A DNA stretch of 47,216 bases, from the NCBI GenBank assembly GCA_030593565.1, contig JAUVGW010000002.1:1-47216 (forward strand). Reading direction: 5' to 3'. Each line of letters starts with the position of its first letter. Position 1 is the first letter of the stretch. Made by a program: the position numbers and the translations under genes. Positions 27,174 to 40,900 of this stretch are shown piece by piece. This DNA comes from Phycisphaerae bacterium (GTDB taxonomy: Bacteria; Planctomycetota; Phycisphaerae; UBA1845; UTPLA1). The notes under the pieces were generated by a model. The model had not been told where the DNA came from, did no database searches, and saw only the letters and a program-made list of their open reading frames with translations.

Positions 27174-28733
27174 ATGGACGACATTGACATGACAGGAATC
27201 CTCGACCAACACGCCAGCGCGAAGGTCGCCCCGACGGTACGGTTCGACATCGGAGAAAGCGGCACGGTCCGATTGGCGGCCCACTGCGAAATCCGAGACG
27301 GTGCGCACGTCGAGGTGTACGACGACGGGGTCGTGTCGGTCGGCCCGCGCGCTGTGATTGGTGTCAACAACTGGATACAGGGCAACGGTGACGTCTCGAT
27401 CGGCGATGACGCCATCCTCGGGCCGGGCGTCGTGCTGACCAGCACGCACCATCAGATGGACCTCGCGATGCCCGTCCAGCAGCAGCCGTTGTCAAAACGA
27501 CCGATCCACATCGGGCGAGACGTCTGGATCGGCGCGAATGCCACGATCGCTGCGGGCGTGCGGGTCGCGGACCACGCCGTCATCGGCGCCAACAGCTTCG
27601 TCAACCGCGACGTGGACGAGGCGGTGATCGTCGCGGGCAACCCCGCCCGACCCGTCGGACGGCGCACGGTGATGCCCACTCGCAAGACGCTGCTGTTCGC
27701 CGTCGCCGTCGGCATCACCGACCGTCCCGAGCGATGGCATGCCGTCGCGCGGTTTTTCGCCATCATGGGCAATACGCTCCGTGAAGCCGGCATCGACAGT
27801 TGGCACGTCTGCCACCCGGCCGCCGCGAAGTCGCTGCGCCGCGTGCATCGCGACCGGCGCATTCTCCGCGAGGATCACGCCGATTTCGGCGAGTTGCTCG
27901 ACCGCATCCACCCCGACGCTGTCTTCATCTGGAACGGAGCATCCGACGGTGATCATATCACCCGACAACTGGTGGACGAACGCGACATCCCGTGCCGGTT
28001 CGGCGAACTTGGGTGGTTTCCCCAATCCACCACGTTGCATTTCGACACCGAAGGCACCAACGCCCGAAGCTCGATCCGACACCTCGATCTTGGATCAATC
28101 CATATTGATCCACGTCTGGAAGACTGGATCACCGCCTGGCAGGCGAAGCAGGAGACGCCACCGCCGGATCGCACCGGCTACGTATTCGTGCCGCTGCAAG
28201 ATGAACGCGATCTGAACATCACATTGGCATCGCCGTACGCCACGATGGACGCCTTCGTCAGCACCCTGGCGGCGCGACACCCGTCCGAGACGTTCATCGT
28301 CAGGCCGCATCCGCATCTGCCGGCCCCCGCGTTGACGCCGCGCCCGAATGTCGAGGTCCGGAGTGATGGCACAATCCATTCCTGGATCGCCCACGCCGAC
28401 GCCGTCGTCGGCATCAACTCGACGGTCCTGCTCGAATCCCTCGCCTGGGGCAAACCCACACACGCCGTCGGCACCGGCCTCGCCACCGACCTGGACGTTT
28501 TGTACGAAGCCGAAAACGCAGACCAGCTCACCATCCATCGATCCGTAGACGCCGCCAGGACGGATCGGACGAACAGACTTCTCAGCGAGCTGATCTTCGT
28601 CCGGCAGACCTACCGAAAAGACTTGCACTACCTCGATCGCCTTCGACGCACATACGGCATCGCCGATCTTTTGGAACGAATAACCGGCGACAACAGCCGG
28701 AACACGAAGGTCCTCGCAACTGGGGCCTCCTGA
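27174..28733 (+). CDS. Fusion: hexapeptide-repeat acyltransferase + surface carbohydrate/capsule biosynthesis-like domain
   Basis: Left-handed beta-helix repeats (VSIGDDAILGPGVVLTSTHH, IHIGRDVWIGANATIAAGVRVADHAVIGANSFV) then FGELGWFPQSTTLHFDTEGTNARSSI... Confidence 0.8.
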   Translation: MDDIDMTGILDQHASAKVAPTVRFDIGESGTVRLAAHCEIRDGAHVEVYDDGVVSVGPRAVIGVNNWIQGNGDVSIGDDAILGPGVVLTSTHHQMDLAMPVQQQPLSKRPIHIGRDVWIGANATIAAGVRVADHAVIGANSFVNRDVDEAVIVAGNPARPVGRRTVMPTRKTLLFAVAVGITDRPERWHAVARFFAIMGNTLREAGIDSWHVCHPAAAKSLRRVHRDRRILREDHADFGELLDRIHPDAVFIWNGASDGDHITRQLVDERDIPCRFGELGWFPQSTTLHFDTEGTNARSSIRHLDLGSIHIDPRLEDWITAWQAKQETPPPDRTGYVFVPLQDERDLNITLASPYATMDAFVSTLAARHPSETFIVRPHPHLPAPALTPRPNVEVRSDGTIHSWIAHADAVVGINSTVLLESLAWGKPTHAVGTGLATDLDVLYEAENADQLTIHRSVDAARTDRTNRLLSELIFVRQTYRKDLHYLDRLRRTYGIADLLERITGDNSRNTKVLATGAS

Positions 28734-28865
28734 CAGGCCATCCGGAATGTCCGTTCTGGCGGATGACCTACAATAGCAGTTCACGTTTGGATCTGACCGG
28801 GCCGAGGCGGCGGCTTCACGTTTCTGTAGCACTGATCCACGATACTCGCGGACGCGACCATGGAA

Positions 28866-28900
28866 ACGGGGCCGCGGAGTGAAATGCTCCGCGGCCCCGT
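28866..28900. terminator. Bidirectional hairpin terminator between convergent genes
   Basis: ACGGGGCCGCGGAG tgaaatg CTCCGCGGCCCCGT, perfect 14-bp stem. Confidence 0.75.
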
Positions 28901-28952
28901 GAATCATCATACCATGACGGCTTCATTGTGTGCCGCCGACCCAGTCCCCGTG

Positions 28953-31900
28953 TCAGGACCGCCGAGTCCGGCGCGCTCGCCGCCGTCCAAGCCCGAGGCC
29001 GCACAGCGACAACGCGCACAGCATCGAGGACATCCCCGCACCCATTCCGCAGATGCCGCCGCCCGCCATCAGATCCGTAACGTCGACTGCTGCCGAGCCT
29101 TCCGAATAGTCATCTTCTGCGATATCCGAAGATGAACGCCCGCTGTCAGGTGGCGGGGGCGGTCCATCAGGAGATGGCCAAGGCGGCGCGTCACCGCCAA
29201 CCGGTAGACTCGCCTCAGCGGGCTGCGGGAACACGGAATCGGTATAGGCAACGTACTGATACGCGTTGTACTCCCATGCGCCATTGATGTAGGAATTCAG
29301 ACGTACGTACACGGCGCTGCCATCGGTCGGCAGACCGGTCACCGTCGCCTGTTGCGTCGCACCCGTGGACTCGTTGTAGATGTCATTGGCGCCAAGCGAC
29401 GTACCGACCCACAATCGGTATTGCGCAACGCCGGTGCCGCTGTTCCACTGGAACGTAAACGACGCACCGGTCAACGTCGCACCGCCGCTCGCCGGCGTCG
29501 TCATGGCCGCCTTCACGGGGTCAACGACGGTGAAGGCGCTCGAGTCCGCGGCGGTCATGCTGTCGCCGCCGCTGGCCGTTGCCGTCAACACCACGCCGGC
29601 CTCCGCCGTGTCATAGGTCACACCGGAGATGGTCACGCTGCTCGTGCCTGCCGTGATCGTCCCCGTGGTCGTACCGCCGAGCGCCCCCGTGCCAGTTTTC
29701 ACGGTCAACGTGACCGTCGTATCGGACACCACCAACGCCGTGTTGTTCGACGAATCTTCCACGCTCACGGCCACGTTGAACGTAGCGCCCGTGACCTGCT
29801 GGCTGATCGCCCCGAACTTCAAATGATCCGGCGAACGGTCCTCGACGGTAAACGCGCCGGAGTCGGCCGCCGTCAGCGTATCGCCGCCGCTGGCCGTCGC
29901 GGTCAAGACCACGCCGGCCTCCGCGACGCTGTACGTCACATTGGAGATCGTCACGCTACTCGTGCCCGCGGTGATCGTGCCGGTCGTCGTGCCGCCAACG
30001 GCGCCGGATCCGGTCTTCACAGTCAGCGTCACCGTCGTATCGGCCGACAGGTTCGACGCATTGCCGATCGCATCCGTGGACGTCACGGTCACGTTGAACG
30101 GGACGAGCTTGCCCTGCGTGCCGATCGCCGTCACGGCCAACCGGTCTGCCGTGCCGGCCGCCACCGTGAACAGATTCGAGTTCGCCGCAGTCAGGACGTC
30201 ACCGCTGGTCCGCGTTGCCGTCAGGCTGACACCAGCCTCCCCCGTATCATAGGTCACGCCGGAGATCGTCACGCTGCTCGTGCCGGACGTAATGGTGCCC
30301 GTCGTGGTCCCGCCCAGCGCACCGCTGCCGGTGTTCACGCTCAGCGCCACACCCGTATCCTGTGTCGTGACTACCGGATTGCCGTAGGCGTCAGTCGACT
30401 CCACGGTCACATTAAACGTGGCGCCCGCCACTTGGTCGGCTACGGTGCTGACCGTCAACGCGGATAACGAGTTGGCGCTGACGGTGAACGTATTCGACGT
30501 ATGCGCCGTCAACGGGAAACCGTCTTCTTCCGTGGCCGTCAGACTGACGCCAGCCTCGGCCGTGTCATAGGTCACGCCGCTGATCGTCACACTGTTGGTG
30601 CCGGCCGTCATCGAGCCGACCAACGTGCCGCCGAGCGTGCCGGTCCCGGTTGCACGGGTTAGCGTGATCGTCGAGGGGACCAGCAGGTTCGAATCGTTCC
30701 CGTACTGGTCAGTCGCCTTGACGACCACATCGAACGCGGTCCCGGCCGTCTTGCCGGTAATCGTCGCGATCGCCAAACGATCGGCCGGCCCAGCCGTCAC
30801 GTTGAACGCGTTGGAGTCGGCCGCGGTGAGCGTATCACCGCCGCTGGCGGTTGCCGTCATCACGACACTGTTCTCCATCGTGCTCCAAATTACGCCGGTG
30901 ATGGTGACGGCGCTCGTGCCCGCCGTCATGGTGGCGACCTTCGTCCCGGTATCCAGCGAACCGGCGGTACCGGTCTTCACCGACAGCGTGATCGTCGTAT
31001 CCTGCGTGATCGCCGAGGCGTTGTCCGCCGCGTCGGTGGCGTTGACCGTCACGCTGAAGGTCTCGCCGGCCTGCTGGGCGACGACCGTCGCCACGGCCAG
31101 CTTGGTCGCCGGTCCCTCAATGACGGTGAAGGTATTGGAATCCGCGGCGTTCAGCACTTCGCCGGCGGTTCTGCTGGCCGTCAGCGATACGCCGGTCTCC
31201 TTCGTGCTCCAGGTCACGCCGGAGATCGTCACGGTGCTCGTGCCGTTGCTGATCGTCCCGATCGTCGTGCCGCCGATGACGCCCGCGCCGGTCTTCTTGG
31301 CCAACGCGACGTCCGTGTCCTGCGACACATTGGCACTGTTGCCGTACTGATCGATGACATTCAGCGTCACGTCAAACGCCACGCCCGCGCTCTGCTGACT
31401 GATCGTCGCCACGCTCAGATCGGTCGGGCTGCCCGCGCCGACGGTGAACGTATTGGAGTTGGCCGCCGTCAGAACGTCACCGCTGGTCCTCGTCGCCGTT
31501 AGGCTGACACTGCCTTCCATCGTATCGTACGTGATGCCCGAAATCGTGACGCTATTGGTCCCGCCCAAGATGGTGCCCGTGGTGGTCCCACCGATGGCGC
31601 CGGTGCCGGTGTTCACCGACAAGGCCACGCCGGTGTCCTGCGTCGTGACAATGGGATTGCCCATCGAGTCGGTGGACTTGACGGTCACATTGAACGTCTC
31701 GCCCGCAGCCTGCCCCGCGATCGTCGTGATCGACAGGTTCGACAACGATCCCGCCGTAACAGTGAATGCCGCCGAATCCGCGGCAGTCAGCGAATCACCG
31801 CCGCTCGCGGTCGCCGTCAGCACGACGCCGCTTTCAGCCACGTCGTAGATGACACCCGAGATCACCACGCTGCTGGTGCCGGCCGACATTGTGCCGCTGA

Positions 31901-34900
31901 CCGTCCCGCTGACGCTGCCCGTGCCCGTCTTGACCGTCAACGTCACCGTCGTGTCGGCCGACACAGTGGATGCCGTGCCGTATTGGTCCGTCGAGTTCAC
32001 GGTCACATTGAAAGTGGCGCCGGCCACCTGACCGCCGATCGCAGCAACCGCCAGACGATCGGCCGTGCCCACCGTAACATTGAACGCGTTGGAGTCGGCG
32101 GGATTAAGCACATCCCCGCTCGTCCGCGTGACCGTCAACTCCACGCCACCCTCCGTCGTGTCATACGTGACACCGGAGATGGTCGCACTGCCGGTCCCGG
32201 AGGTGATCGTGCCCGTCGTCGTCCCGCCGAGCGTGCCAGTGCCGGTCTTCTTGCTCAGCGACACGCCGGTATCCTGCGACACCACCGCACTGTTGCCGTT
32301 CGCGTCCTTGACATAGACCGTCACACTGAACGCATCGCCCGCACCCTGTGTGGCGATGGTCTGGAACGCCAAGTCAGCGGCCGCCCCTGCACCAACGGTG
32401 AACGCGTTGGAATCCACAGCCGTCAAGGTGTCGCCGCTCGTGGCGGTGGCGGTCAGCACGACGCCCGATTCGGCCTTGGTGTACGTCACGCCCGAAATCG
32501 TCACGCTGCTGCTGCCCGAACTGATGGTCCCGATCACGGTCCCGCCGAGCGTGCCCGTGCCGGTCTTCTTGCTCAGCGTGACCTGCGTATCCTGCGTCAC
32601 GTTCGCCGCGGAGCCGAACGCATCCTTCGCATTCACGACCACGTCGAAGGTCGCGCCGGCAGCCTGTGCGCCGATCGTGCCGACCGACAAGGTCGTTGCC
32701 AAACCGGTCTGGGCGGCAAGATACGTGTATTCGTTGTAGCTCCAACTGCCGTTGACATAGGAATTCAACCGCACGTAGACATTGCTACCGTCGGTCGCCA
32801 AGCCGGTCACCGTCGCCGATTGCGTCATGCCGGTCGACTGATTGTAGACATCGGAGCCGCCGGACGTCGTACCAACCCACAGGCGATACTGCGTCACACC
32901 GGAACCCGAATTCCACTGGAAGGTGTGCGAAGCAGCCGCCAGACGATCACCGTCGCTCGCCGGCGATGTCATCTGTGCCGCCGCGTATGACACGTCGAAG
33001 GTATTCGAATCCGCCGCGGTCAACGTGTCCCCGCCGCTCGCCGTGGCCGTCAGCACCACACCTGTTTCGTACTTGTCGTACGTCGCGCCCGAGATCGTGA
33101 CCGTGCTTGTGCCGCTCGAAACGACGCCGGACACAGTCCCGCCGAGACTGCCCGTCCCGGTCTTCAGGGTCAGCGTCACAGTCGTATCCTGCGTCGTGTT
33201 CGCCGCGGTATCCGTCCCGTCGAGGACGTTCACCACCACGTCGAACGCCATGTCCCTGCCCTGATCCACAATCGTCGCGATGGACAGCTTGACAGGCGTT
33301 CGATCGATCACATCAAACGCGTTTGTGTCGGCTGCCGTCAGGGCGTCACCGCCGCTGGCGGTCGCCGTCAACACAACGCCCGTCTCGGCGGTGTCGTACG
33401 TCAGACCCGAGATCGTCACGGTGCTCGTCCCGCTGCTCAGCGTTCCGGACACCGTGCCGCCGACGGCCCCGGTCCCCGTCTTCACCGTCATTGTGATCGT
33501 CGTATCCTGCGTGGCGTTCGCCACGTTGTCCGAGTTGTCCAGCGAATTGACAACGATATCGAACGCCGTGTCCTTCGCCTGCGACGCGACAGTCACAACT
33601 TCCAGTTTGGTCGGTGTCCGATCCGCAACCGTAAAAGTATTGGAATTCGCCGCGGTCAGCGTGTCACCGCCCGTCCGCGAAGCTGTCAGCGACACACCCG
33701 CCGACGCCGTATCCCACGTGACACCGGTGATGGTCACGGTACTCGTACCCGCCGTAATCGTGCCGGTCGTGGTTCCGCCGATCGCACCAGTACCCGTGTT
33801 CTTCGTCAGCGAGATCCCCGTGTCCGACGTGACGACCGCGGTATTGTCGTTGGCATCCTGCACGTTCAGCGTCACGCTGAACGCGACGTCCGTGCCCTGG
33901 TCTGCGATCGATGCGACGACCAGTTTGCTCGCCGCCCCCGCCGACACGTTAAACGCGTTCGAATCGACCGCCGTCAGGCTGTCACCGCTCGTCCGCGTCG
34001 CCGTCAGCACGACGCCCGTCTCGGCCTTGTCATAGGTTGCGCCCGAAATCGTCACCGTGCTCGTGCCGCTCGTAATGGTCCCGGAAACCGTGCCGCCAAG
34101 ACTACCCGTGCCGGTCTTCAAACTGAGCGTCACGCCCGTATCCTGCGTTACGTTCGTCGCCGTGCCCACGGTATCTACCGCATTGACGACAACATCGAAC
34201 GCGCTGCCCGCCGTCTGACCCGAAACCGTGCCCACGGCCAGTTTCATCGCCGTGCCGACCGTCGCGGCCGTGTACGTGTATTCGTTGTAGGACCAGGTGC
34301 CGCTCATGTACGAGTTCAACTGCACATAGACCGAGCTACCGTCCGTCGGAAGCCCCGTCACAGTTGCCGACTGCGTCGTACCCGTTCCCTGGTTGTAGAT
34401 ATCCTTGCCGCCGGACGTCGTGCCGACCCACAGGCGATACTGCGAGACACCGGACCCACTGCTCCATGCAAACGTATACGACGCACCGTTCAATGTCGCG
34501 CCATCCGCCGATGGCGTCGTCATCTGGGCCGGACCGTTTGCCACGTCGAAGCTGTTCGAGTCGGCCGCGGTCAACGAGTCACCGCCGCTGGCGGTCGCGG
34601 TCAAGACGACGCCGGTTTCCAAGGTGTCATACGTCGCGCCCGAGATCGTCACGCTGCTCGTACCGCTGCTGAGCGTCCCGGTCACCGTACCGCCCACCGC
34701 ACCGGTCCCAGTCTTCACCGTCAACGTCACCGTGGTGTCTTGCGTGACATTCGCCACGTTGTCCGAATTGTCCACGGCATTGACTACAACGTTGAACGTC
34801 TGATCCTTGACCTGATCGGTGATCGTCCCGACCTGAAGTTTGGTCGCCGTCCGCGATGCAACCGCGAACGCGTTCGAATCGGCAGCGGTCAACACATCGC

Positions 34901-37900
34901 CGCTCGTGCGGGTCGCGGTCAATTCCACGCCGCCCTCCGCCGTATCATACGTCACACCCGTGATCGTCACGCTGCTCGAGCCGGCACTGATCGTTCCCGT
35001 CGTCGTGCCGCCGAGCGTCCCGGTCCCGGTCTTCTTGGTCAATGAAATCGCCGTGTCTACCGACACGGTCGCCGTATTGTCGTTCGCATCCTGGGCCGTC
35101 ACCGTCACGCTGAAGGCAACATTCTGCCCCTGATCCGCAATCGTCGAGACCGCCAACTTCGTGGCCGTCCCGGCGCTGACCACAAACGCATTCGAGTCGA
35201 CCGCCGCGAGCGTATCACCGCTCGTCCGCGTCGCCGTTAGCACAACGCCCGACTCCGCGGTGTCATACGTCACACCCGAAATCGTCACCGTGTTCGTGCC
35301 GCTCGTAATCGTGCCCGAGACCGTCCCGCCCACGCTGCCGGTTCCAGTCTTGAGGCTCAGCGTCACGCCCGTGTCCTGTGTCACGTTCACGGACGTCCCG
35401 AGCGCGTCAACCGAGTTCACCACGACATCAAAGCCCGTTGCCGCCGTCTGCGAGGCAATCGTATCAACGGACAGATGTGTGGCGACACCGGCGGAAACAG
35501 CCACGTATGTATAGGCGTTATATGACCAACTGCCGCTGATCAATGAATTCAGTCGCACATACACGCTGCTGCCGTCGCTCGGCAGCCCCGTCACCGTCGC
35601 CGACTGTGTCGTCCCCGTCGACTGGTTGTAGATGTCCGCACCGCCCGACGTCGTGCCGACCCACAGACGATACTGAGACACGCCGGAGCCCGCATCCCAC
35701 TGGAACGTATACGAGGTCCCCGTCAACGTCGCGCCGTTGACCGACGGTGCCGTCATCCGAGCCGCGGACGTCGACACGTCAAACGTATTCGAATCCGCCG
35801 CCGTCAAGCTGTCGCCGCCGCTCGCCGTCGCCGTCAGGACAACGCCGGTCTCGTACGTGTCGTATGTCACACCCGATATCGTTAAACTGCTCGTCCCGCT
35901 GGACACCGTCCCGGAAACGGTCCCGCCGAGACTGCCCGTCCCGGTCTTCACCGTCAATGTGACCGTCGTGTCCTGCGTGGTGTTCGCAGCCGTATCCGTG
36001 GCATCCAAAACGGTCACGACCACGTCAAACGGCATATCCTTGCCCTGATCAGTAATCGTCGTGATTGACAACTTACTGGGCGTCCGGTCATACACCGCGA
36101 AGGCGTTCGAATCCGCTGCCGTCAACGCATCGCCGCCGCTGGCGGTCGCTGTCAAGACGACGCCCGTCTCGGCAGTGTCATACGTCGCACCAGAAATAGT
36201 CATGGTGTTGGTGCCGCTACTGAGCGTGCCGGAAACCGTGCCACCGATCGCGCCGGTACCGGTCTTCACCGTCAACGTGATCGTCGTATCCTGCGTGGCA
36301 TCCGCTGCGTTGTCCGAGTTGTCCAGCGCATTGACGACCACATCAAACGTAGCGTCCTTGTCCTGGCTGGCGATGGTCACGACCTGAAGCTTCGTCGGCG
36401 TACGATCGGCCACGGTGAATGTGTTCGAATCCGCCGCCGTCAACACGTCGCCGCTCGTCCGCGATGCCGTCAACGACACACCCGCCGATGCCGTGTCCCA
36501 GATTACGCCCGAGATCGTCACGGTGCTGGTGCCGCTCGAAATGGTGCCGGTCGTCGTGCCGCCGATTGCACCCGTGCCGGTATTCTTGGCCAGCGACACA
36601 CCTGTGTCCTGGGTCACGTTCGCGGTGTTCCCGTTCGCGTCCTGCACGTTCAGCGTCACGCTGAATCCAACGTCCGTGCCCTGGTCGGCAATCGTGGCGA
36701 CCGCCAGCTTGCTGGCCGCGCCGGCCGCCACGGCAAATGCATTTGAATCCGCCGACGTCAAACTGTCGCCGCTCGTCCGAGCCGCCGTCAGCACGACGCC
36801 CGACTCCGCCGTGTCGTACGTCACGCCCGAAATCGTCACGCTACTGGTACCGCTCGTAATCGTCCCGGTCGTCGTCCCGCCGACACTGCCCGTTCCGGTC
36901 TTCAGGCTGATCGAGACGCCCGTATCCTGCGTCACGTTCGTCGCCGTGCCGACCGAGTCGGCAGAACTCACGACAACATCGAATCCCGTCCCGGCCGTCT
37001 GGCTCGCGATCGTGGTAACAGCGAGCTTCATCGCCGTCCCGACCGTCGCAGCCGTGTACGACGTGTCGTTGTACTGCCAACTGCCGCTCATGTAGGAATT
37101 CAGCCGCACATAAACCGTGCTGCCGTCCGTCGGCAAACCCGTCACCGTCGCCGACTGCGTCGTGCCGGTCGCCTGGTTGTACAGATCCTTGTCCCCCGAC
37201 GTCGTACCGACCCACAACCGATACTGGCTGACACCCGTGCCGGCGCTCCACTGGAACGTGTAGCTCGCGCTGGTCAACGTCGCGCCGTCCGCTGACGGCG
37301 TCGTGATGACCGCTGCCGCGGATGTCACATCGAAACTGTTGGAATCCGCCGCCGTCAGCGTATCGCCGCCGCTCGCAGTCGCCGTCAGGACCACGCCCGT
37401 CTCGGCCGTGTCATAGGTCGCGCCCGAAATCGTCACGGTGCTCGTACCGGCCGTCACCGTACCGGAGACCGTCCCGCCGATGGTCCCGGTCCCGGTCTTT
37501 ACCGACAGCGTAACCGTCGTGTTCTGCGAGACATTCGCGGAATAGCCCGATCCGTCCTGCACATCCACGGTCACGCTAAACGGCACACCGCCGCCCTGAT
37601 CCGAGACCGTCGCAAACACGAGCTTGCCCGCCGTACGCGCAACCACGTTAAACGCGTTCGAATCGGCCGCCGTCAGCGAGTCACCGCCGCTCGCCGTCGC
37701 CGTCAAAACCACCCCGGTCTCGGCGGTGTCGTAGTTCACACCGGATATCGTCACGGTGCTCGAACCAGCGCTGATCACACTCAAGACAGTACCGCTGACC
37801 GCGCCCGTGCCCGTCTTCACCGTCAGCGTCACCGTCGTGTCCGCCGTCACATTCGAGGCGCTCCCGTACTGATCCGTTGACGTGATCGCCACACCGAATC

Positions 37901-40900
37901 CGACGTTCTGGCCCTGCTCGGCAATCGTTCCGACAGACAGACGATCTGCAACGCCGGCTGACACGTCGAAACTGTTCGTGTCACCCGCCGTCAAGACGTC
38001 GCCGCTGGTCCTGGATACCGTCAGCACGACACCGGTTTCCAGTGTGTCATACGTCACGCCCGAAACCGTCACACTGCTGGTGCCGCTCGTAATCGTTCCG
38101 GTGGTCGTACCGCCGACCGCGCCGGTGCCGGTCTTCACCGACAGTGCAACATCCGTATCCTGCGTCGTGACTACCGCATTGCCGTACGCATCCGTCGAAT
38201 TCACCACGACATCAAACGTCTCGCCGGCCCGCTGATCCGCAACCGTGGCAACAGATAGGCGATCAAGCGAATCTGCCGTCACGTTGAAACTATTGGAATC
38301 CCCAGCGGTCAGGCTGTCGCCGCTGGTGGCCGTCGACGTCAACACGATGCTGGTCTCGACCTTGTCATAGGTCACGCCGGATATCGTGACGTTCGTGCCG
38401 CCGCTGGATATCGTGCCGGTGACGGTACCACCCAGATTTCCCGTACCGGTCTTGAGGCTCAGCGTCACCAACGTGTCGGCGGACACCGCAGCCGCATTGT
38501 CGAGCGTATCCTGGGCTGTCACGGTCACGTCGAACGTCTTGTTCGCGATCTGTGCGGCGATCGTCGTGACGGACAGTTTGACTGCCGTAGCCGCCGCCAC
38601 CGTAAATCCGTTCGAATCCGCCGCCGTCAAGGTATCGCCGCCCAACGCCGAAGCCGTCAGAACCACGCCACCCTCCGCCGTGTCATACGTCACACCGGAA
38701 ATCGTCACTGTCGATTCGCCGGGACTCAACACACCCGTCACGGTTCCGCCGAGCGTTCCCGTGCCAGTCTTCACCGTCAGCTTCGCCAACGTCATCGCCG
38801 AGACGCCCGAGGCATGATCGAGTGCATCGAGCACATTGACCGTCACATCGAAAGCCGTGCCCGCCTCCTGGCTGCTGATCGTGGCCACCGCGAGCTTGCT
38901 CGCGGGCCCCGCCGCCACATCGAAACTGTTGGTATCGACCGCGGTCAAGTTGTCACCGCTGGTTCGCGTCACAGTCAACACAACGCCGGTTTCCATCGTG
39001 TCATACTTCACGCCCGAGATCGTGACACTGCTGGCGCCGCCGGTAATCGTGCCGGTCGTCGTCCCGCCCGCCAAGCTGCCGGTGCCCGTCTGGACACTCA
39101 GCTCCACACCCGTGTCCCCGGTTACGACCGCCGGATTGCCGTTGGCGTCCGTGGAGCGCACGACCACGCTAAACGCCTGGCCCGCCTGCTGACTGCTGAT
39201 CGTGTCCGCGGCCAGCTTGGTGGCCGTGCCGGCCGACACCGTGAAGCCGTTGGAATCCGCTGCGGTCAGCGAGTCGCCGCCGCTTGCCGTCGCCGTCAGA
39301 ACGACGCCCGACTCGGCAGTATCGTACGTCACCCCCGAAATCGTGATGCTGCTGGCTCCTCCCGAAATGGTGCCCGTGACAGTCCCGCCGATGGTGCCGG
39401 TGCCCGTCTTCACCGTCAGCGTCACCAGCGTGTCCGTGGTGACGTTCGATGCGTTGTCATGCTGATCCGTCGACGTGACAGTGACATCGAAGGCACTCCC
39501 GGCAGCCTGACCGCCGATCGTGGTGATGGACAGGCGATCCGCCGTGCCCTCCGTCACCTCAAACGCATTGGAATCCACCGACGTCAGGCTGTCGCCGCTG
39601 GTCCTGGCGATCGTCAGGACAACGCCGGTTTCCTTCGTGTCATACGTCACGCCGGAAATGGTCACGCTGCTGCTGTCGGCCGTAATCGTCCCCGTCGTGG
39701 TCCCGCCGACGCTGCCGGTACCGGTCTTCAAGCTGATCGAGATCGCCGTGTCCCCTGACACGTTCGCCGCATTGCCGTACTGGTCGGTCGAGCTGACGAC
39801 GACATCGAAACTGTCGCCGGCTCCCTGCGTGCTGATGGCGGCGACCGCCAGACGATCCGCTACGCCTACCGCCACGTCAAACGCATTCGACGTAGCTGAC
39901 CCCAGGATATCCCCGCTCGTCCGGGCCGCCGCGACGACCACACCCGTCTCCGCCGTGTCGTAGGTCACGCCCGAAATCGTAACCGTGCTCGTCCCGCTGC
40001 TGATCGTCCCGGTCGTCGTGCCACCCAAGGCGCCAGTACCCGTGTTCAATGACAGGCTGACGGCCGTATCCTGCGTCACATTGGCCGCGGAATCCGACGC
40101 GTCGACCGCGTCCACGACCACGTCAAAACCGACGCCCGCGCTCTGGCTGGCGATCATCGTGATCTTCAGTTTCGTTGCCGTACCGGATGATGCCGCCACA
40201 TACGTGTACGCGTTGTATTGCCAACTGCCACTGATCATCGAATTCAGTCGCACGTAGACACTGCCGCCATCCGTCGGAATCCCGGTTACATATGCCTGCT
40301 GCGTCGTTCCCGTTGACTGGTTGTAGATGTCTGATCCGCCCGACGTCGTGCCGACCCACAGACGGTACTGCGTCACATTCGCGCCGGCATCCCAGGTGAA
40401 CGTACACGTCGCGCCGGGCAACGGATCGCCGTCGCTCGCCGGATAGGTCATCTCCGCCGGATCATCCGCCACGGTGGCGGCCACATACGTGTAGTTGTTG
40501 TAGTACCAGGTGCTGTCGATGTATGAATAAAGTCGCACATAAACGCTGCTGCCGTCCGCCGGAAGCCCGGTCACCGCTGCCGACTGCGTCGTGCCCGTCG
40601 ACTGGTTGTAAATGTCGCTCCCACCTGATGTCGTACCGACCCACAGCCGATACTGCGTCACGCTCGTGCCGGCGTCCCATGCAAACGTGAAGCTCGCGCC
40701 GGACAACGTCGCCCCGTCGCTGGCGGGGGTCGTCATCTCCGCCTTGTCAACCGCGCTGCCGGACGCCACATAGGTGTATTCGTTGTAGTACCACGCACCG
40801 TCGAAGTATGAACTCAGCCTCACATATACACTGCTGGCGTCCGTAGGAATCCCCGTCACCGTCGCCGACTGCGTCGTACCCGTCGACTGATTGTAGATAT

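Noticed and set aside
26713-27174. Minus-strand ORF with GVARTRIAREE peptide, also seen at 20204..20458
   Set aside because: Similarity follows DNA-level conservation of the two-hairpin element; no evidence of independent coding selection.
29352-40257. Many plus-strand ORFs (e.g. 29352..30467, 31983..32990, 38814..39758) opposite the giant gene
   Set aside because: Shadow ORFs from codon bias and repeat structure of the 4540-aa minus-strand gene; they repeat in step with its modules.
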